From assembly GCA_022829145.1 (NCBI GenBank), contig CM040741.1, positions 51,244,180-51,308,179 on the forward strand: a stretch of DNA of 64,000 nt. Reading direction: 5' to 3'. The position numbers and the translations under genes were made by a program. Below are positions 52,501-64,000 of this stretch, piece by piece. Each line of letters begins with the position of its first letter. Position 1 is the stretch's first letter. The DNA comes from Albula goreensis. Lineage: Eukaryota; Chordata; Actinopteri; Albuliformes; Albulidae. The notes beneath the pieces are model-generated. The model was not told the DNA's origin, did not search any database, and saw only the letters and a list, made by a program, of their open reading frames with translations.

Positions 52501-54615
52501 CAAGGCAAAGGTTCTTGTGCGGTTGTTTAGATTTTCTCCCTCTAGTGGTGTAGTACAGCAATTGCTCATGCCTGACGCCATGCAGCATGGACATCGAATG
52601 GATTTTGTGCACAATTACACAGAGCGATATTTTCATTATCAGTATGGTCAATATTATTTATAAATATGTTGGTAAATGAATTGCTTTTGTATATCTAACC
52701 TAGTTTGGTCAAATTATTTTGTGGCAATGAAAATTGTCAAAGTTAATGACAATGAAAATTTCAGAAAAGAGGGCACATTGTCTTGAGAATGGCAAGAACC
52801 ATGCGTGGTGTCATTGTGTCCTGAATCTGTGGAAGAGGGCCGCCCAATGAGCCAGGTAAAAACCAATTATTTAATCAACTGCTGTTTTTTCTTTTTTCTG
52901 CTGGTGCTAGATGAACATCCCTGCCAGATGCAGCTCTCCCTGGCAAATTACGCACTGACCAGCAGGCTGCCATACAAGATGATGTAGCCAACTGGATCAA
53001 CCAGTAGCACCCAATATGCTTTTAAACACTCATCATATGCAATTATAAATATGTTTAAATAAAAATAAATTAGTAAAAACTTGAGCAGATTTCATTCATT
53101 CTTGCACTATTAAAATGTATATCACAAAATAAGTATTATGGCAAATATTTTTGATATTTCATGGGGCCAAAACAGAATAATTTGCAACTGACAGTTAATC
53201 ATATTTTCTTTTTCATAAGGAATTTATCCTTTCACAACCATTATGTAATTCATTTCCAGCTCTATTTTCTTTGAAAAAAAATGTCCTTGGATTGAAGCAG
53301 TAATCTATTGAAATCATGTCACTTAACAGAAAAAAAACACTTTAAATGGAATTACTTTATTGTTCCCTCTTTAAAACAACATTTACATTCTGTAGCTCAA
53401 CCTGCTTCATGGTGCTGCCCTCCCCCACTCATCCACTTCTCACAGTCTCCAGCTCAGCTCTTTACTTCACTCGTTCTTTTTTCCCCTTTCAACAATATTA
53501 TCTTTTAATCTTTTCAATCTCCATCTCTTCTATTGTCTCCCCCTCATTTTATTGCTTCATGTCTTGCTTTATCCTGGTTCAATGTTTTGCTCTCTAAAAT
53601 GGCCTACATCCCTCAGTCACTTCTTCTTTCAATTTCTGTTTATTAATAGCCACTTATTGTTGCAATACCCTCCCTGTCCTACCACACATACATCATAAGA
53701 TTGCAGTCAATCAATAGCCACCAATCTGTGACCATGGTTGCCATAGAATATATGCTTGAGTATTAGATATTAGGCATTATATGAGGGCATATCTAATTAT
53801 GATTACATTTATTTCTTCAATAAAGATAGTAGAGAGAAATGAAAACATACATGTGCCAAATAGCAAGATGTAAGATGTACCACAGTCCTTCACTAATGGA
53901 CTCTGTATTTCATATGTAAAGAGCTCCTCACAACCACACATTTTTCTCATGGCAGGTCTACCTTAAACATGTCCACTCCATTTCTGAGTGTGCCCATTAC
54001 TGCACACACACACATACGAACATAATTTGGTAGATCACAGGCTCTGGTGAGACTTAGAGTGAGTGCATAAAGATACAGTAAATTCCCCTTATGGATGCAT
54101 AATAGTACCCAGGCATCTCAAATTACTTGATGGGTGATCATGGGGCTGTCTAAGCTGATTCCTAACCTGTAGCCAGAGGTTATACCACTAGGTCCACTAT
54201 GCTACCAGATGTTCAGTGCAAAAGTCAGTGAATCAAGGGCCTTGGTACAGATGGGTTAAATGGTCAGTGGTAGATGCCTTCATCTGTGTAGAAATATCTC
54301 TGATTTAGTACCTTCTCCTTCCTGTTATTTTACATATATATTTCTTAAAATTCTTTATAATGCTTTAACTTTTGAGTTTCGATAAAGAACATGCTCCATG
54401 ACAACCTCTGCATCATGAGTTTTTTTGTTTTTTTTTGTGAGCACCCATTGCCAAGAGGACCTATGCTGGTGTCTGTCACTGATCTGTCACAATACTATTT
54501 TGTAGGCTTGAGTCCGTAACCAGAGACAGCTGCTTACCAAATGCAAAAGTCACCTTCTGTGTTTCATTCTCATTTCTCTAGGTGGTGGTACTGGCCATAG
54601 CCTTGCTCACTCACT

Positions 54616-54647
<32 letters not shown>

Positions 54648-54652
54648 AGCAC
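54616..54652. repeat. (CA)n microsatellite
   Basis: About 18 CA units after a TCAC run, continuing into imperfect CGCACA copies. Confidence 0.95.
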
Positions 54653-54670
54653 ACACGCACACAAACACGC

Positions 54671-55123
54671 CATTTTCACATATGAACTCCGGAAAATGTC
54701 TGGAGAATCAGGTCTGGATATTTTCCGGAGCTGGCCTTTCACACATATGTAGCACAGAACCAGAGATATCAATACCACATGTATTTAGACGTATCTGAAA
54801 AAAAGTGGAAAGCAATATACAGGCAAACAGAAAAGAATATGAAGCAGCTACCCTCGGATGCTTGTATTTTTCTGGTTTCACAACAGTATCATGATAGAAA
54901 CGTCATCAACATGCCCACTCCCTCACTGTGAATTCTCTGGAAAATTACCTGTTGTATTCATACATGGGCTCAACAAGACATTATCTGGACTTTGTACTAG
55001 GGAGTTGGCAGGATAAAGTCTGTTTAATGTCTGGTGTGACTGATTCAGACATTTGCTTTCACACATTCAGCTCCTCCGGGTAATGTCCAGAAAACTTCAG
55101 GGTTGCAGTGCATGTGTGAAAGG
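54671..55123. mobile_element. Possible inverted-repeat MITE
   Basis: The left end TTTCACATATGAAC and the right end (reversed TTTCACACATGCAC) are similar. Further in, TCTGGATATTTTCCGGAG (about 54712-54729) is mirrored by a reversed TCTGGACATTACCCGGAG (about 55080 region). The whole is therefore an imperfect nested palindrome of about 450 bp. No clear target duplication or coding sequence is visible. A DNA-transposon-derived MITE is the likeliest reading. Confidence 0.4.
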
Positions 55124-56185
55124 GGCTACAGCATCACAGCATTTGAATGCCATGGTGCTCAGATACTGCTAACCTACAGCCAGAGGGTGCTTGCTGTTGG
55201 GTGTTGAGTCTGGTCAAAGTAGTCAGGATCTCAGCATCTTCAGGGGCTTTATCCCAACTAGACACCCCTTCAAATGTGAGTCTAGCAGAGATTGCATGAG
55301 ACCTGCTGTAAACAGTATCTCACACACAGATGGGGTTTATGTTGTAATTACAAAGGCAGACAGCAGGCACCTGGCGAGTGAGTGAGCAGGTTATAGCACC
55401 CTGTAGCGTAGCTGAATGGCTGGCAGTGACCTCCTGCCGGGTGGCAGCACCTGGTTCCACATTGTTGGACAATGTTCTGCTGCTGCCAGGCTTGTTTAGC
55501 CACCATTTGACAGCTCACAGACTGCCCCCAGGGTAATAATTTTTCATAATAATTTTTAAAACTGATTGAGGCAAGGACAGCATCCATTGCAAGTCAATAA
55601 CTACTGATGTGAACTTGGGCAATAACAACTTCTACTTAAACAATGGTGGTGAATAAATAACTTTTGAGAAGGCATAACATTTAATGCTATGCCAGAATTT
55701 CTATTGAAAACTAGTCAAATAATAAAAAATATTGCAATACAGTACACAAATAAGAAAAGAAATTCAAATAAGATAGATTGATTAATACCCTCTCTTGCTG
55801 TCTCTATTCAAACTGAATAAAATGAGGAAGGAAACACAGAACAGACACGATTCTGCATTTCATGCTACTTCAACACAATGTCTCATCACAACATCATTGG
55901 CAAAGTAAGTCTGAGCAAAGACAAAAGAATGAGATGCAACAATGTAGAACAAAACAACATAGAAAACAAAAAAAGGAATGGAAAAAGAGAAAGAAAAAAG
56001 CCAGCAATTTGCTCTCCACTCCTCTTCCCCCATCAACAGAGCCCTGCCATGTCCTTCAGACCCACTTAAAGCACACATTGCTCACAAAGCAGAGAAGAGG
56101 AGGGGAACCTTTTTAAAAACAAATTAAAAACAGCCAACAAAGAATAAAGTAAAAGAAAAAAAAACTGTTTTCTGCCAACAAAGTT

Positions 56186-56191
56186 TTTATT
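56186..56191 (-). terminator. Candidate ass1 polyadenylation signal
   Basis: An AATAAA on the minus strand lies about 245 bases after the ass1 stop and gives a 3' UTR of plausible length. Confidence 0.5.
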
Positions 56192-56436
56192 TTTTATGTT
56201 ACTTTGTCACAAAAATCCTTGAGCCCTGGCCACCCCCATCTGAAGCTCAATGCTGAATAAAACTGGACATAATTAATCTGTACATCTCTCAGACATGGAC
56301 TATAAAATGCACTCTAAAAACAGGAAGGGAGGGAGTGAGGGGGGAAGAGACTAATAGTGAGTAATAGGAGGCACACACTGAACACCAGCAGCTAAGAATA
56401 GACATCAAGGTTGGGCACGGTGTCCCCTGCTAGCCC

Positions 56437-62766
<6,330 letters not shown>

Positions 62767-64000
62767 CTGTGAGAGCAGACAGGTGAGAAATAGCAGAGAA
62801 GGTTCAAACATGAGGGTTATACTGCTGCATGCTGAAGTATGTAACCCTAACACTTCACTGGTGTGCTGCACCTGGTAAAAGCACCTCACTGTTAGGCCAG
62901 GACTGTTTTTACCTGATTTGAGGAACTGAACCTGGACAATGACCTTGTCCAATCAGTGTATAGTAAACTGAGCCCATCATCTGAATTAGTTTAACTAAAT
63001 AAAACTATACAATCATCCATGTCATTGCAACATTTATTTAGAGGACATGTAAGAGTAAACACATTGAAATGGACAGGGTGAAAATACAATATGGCAAAAT
63101 GAGTGGTACACATTATAACAAAAACTTAACAGATAAAACCCACTTACAGATTAGCTTTGAGAATTGCATAGGATGGAGTGAACTATTAGATGCAAGGGAG
63201 TGATTAGATGGACAGATGTGATCAAAGCCTTAGGATCTGCCACAGGATCTTTAATGACAGAAGTTGTTCAACCAAACTGAATGTGCACATGAACCAGTAT
63301 AAAATGCACTGCTTTCTGCTGATCCAGAGATCCATCTTAGCAGAATAAGGTAGAGAGTTTATGAATTGGCCAGAGAAAAGAGCAAGAGAGGACGAGGTAA
63401 AGCGAGGAGGGATTAGGGGGGCAGGAATGAGGGATGGGAGGGAATTAGGGATTTCTAAAGGGGGACCCTGCTTAGATGCATCCAGAGCAGAAGCAGCAGT
63501 ACATTCAAAAGATGCTCTCATGTGAATGCTGTGAAATCACAAACAACTGCCTTCTTAAGTCAATTTCACACCCTAACTCTGTGCTATGTTTGTGTATTCA
63601 TGTGTGTATTTACAGTGGGATCCAAAAGTCTGAGACCACTAGTAGAAAGCTTCTATTTTTTTACAATTTCATACAACTGTTTAATTACAAATTATAGTAA
63701 CAATTTGTGTGAAAAGTTGTATCTTTGAAAAATGCACATGGATTTCCAGAATGTCTTAGTTTTCAGTATGTTCCCCTTTTGCTTTAATGACAGGGTGCAC
63801 TGGAGCTGGCTTGGACTCCACAAGTTTGAGCAACACCTGATGATACATGTTATCACACAGTCTTTAAGTGAATCAACTTTCTTGGTCTTTGAGTGCCCCA
63901 ATAAATGTTCAATTTACCTTTTCTACAAAGGGATTGACAGGGTCAGTGCCACACATTTGCTTAAATTTGACCCAGACATTGTGCAGAATCTTAAATATTT
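62767..64000 (-). other. ass1 intron running off the right edge
   Basis: The sequence upstream of the acceptor at 62767 contains no earlier ass1 exon within the window. Its last 390 bases are the Tc1-like transposon end starting at 63613. Confidence 0.8.
63613..64000. mobile_element. Tc1-like transposon end, cut by window edge
   Basis: The terminus CAGTGGGATCCAAAAGTCTG directly follows a TA (63611-63612), the usual Tc1/mariner target. It leads into sequence of the kind found inside fish Tc1-like repeats (TTTGCTTTAATGACAGGGTG near 63.78 kb, GGACTCCACAAGT near 63.81 kb). These read as the 3' part of a transposase unit on the opposite strand. The other end is outside the window. The family is different from the relic at 37.2 kb, judged by its terminus. 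Confidence 0.7.

Larger units (their letters stand above)
46600..56180. other. Spacer between fubp3 and ass1
   Basis: About 9.5 kb of AT-rich non-coding DNA. Landmarks are TA microsatellite sequence at 47112-47132, a CA microsatellite at 54616-54652 and a possible inverted-repeat element at 54671-55123. No conserved protein was recognised in any frame, and the many short open frames look random. Confidence 0.7.

Noticed and set aside
52536..52549. CTCF-like CCCTCTAGTGG
   Set aside because: It matches only part of the consensus and lacks the flanking GC/CAG bases present at 62244-62257.

Overview
This is vertebrate, almost certainly teleost fish, nuclear DNA. Four genes that are neighbours on human chromosome 9q34 (ASS1, FUBP3, PRDM12, ABL1) occur here in the same order and all on the minus strand, so transcription runs from high to low coordinates. 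Exons are short and bounded by GT-AG (twice GC-AG) splice signals. Introns and spacers are AT-rich, with dinucleotide microsatellites and decayed Tc1/mariner and hAT-like DNA transposons typical of ray-finned fish. There is no prokaryotic gene, operon, CRISPR array, virus or toxin gene.

Layout, left to right. (1) 1-3.2 kb: the 5' end of abl1. Its myristoylation-type first coding exon (isoform 1b, 594-726) is followed by its intron at 1-593. A CpG/CRE/YY1-type promoter candidate lies near 3.05-3.2 kb. (2) 3.2-7.0 kb: spacer in which I could not find exosc2, which sits here in human. (3) 7.0-12.2 kb: complete prdm12 (five coding exons, 375 aa: PR/SET domain plus three C2H2 fingers) with a TATA box near 12.21 kb. 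(4) 12.2-17.8 kb: AT-rich spacer. (5) 17.8-46.5 kb: complete fubp3 (19 coding exons, 576 aa, four KH domains, three C-terminal Tyr-rich repeats), plus a strong candidate in-frame 132-nt cassette exon. Its introns carry a Tc1-like, a mariner-like and a hAT-like relic. (6) 46.5-56.2 kb: spacer. (7) 56.2-64 kb: the last six coding exons of ass1 (184 C-terminal residues). The rest of the gene lies beyond the right edge, and a Tc1-like transposon end lies in the intron there.

The genes do not form a pathway: a tyrosine kinase, a neuronal chromatin/transcription regulator, a single-strand nucleic-acid-binding regulator and a urea-cycle enzyme are linked by conserved synteny only.

I found no undescribed system. 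The best leads concern fubp3 gene structure: a skippable 44-codon exon between KH3 and KH4, an extra copy of the Tyr-rich repeat exon with a GC donor, a second GC-AG intron, and a last intron made mostly of a dead mariner. Exon boundaries come from reading splice sites and phases by eye against remembered family sequences. UTR ends and regulatory sites are weaker inferences.
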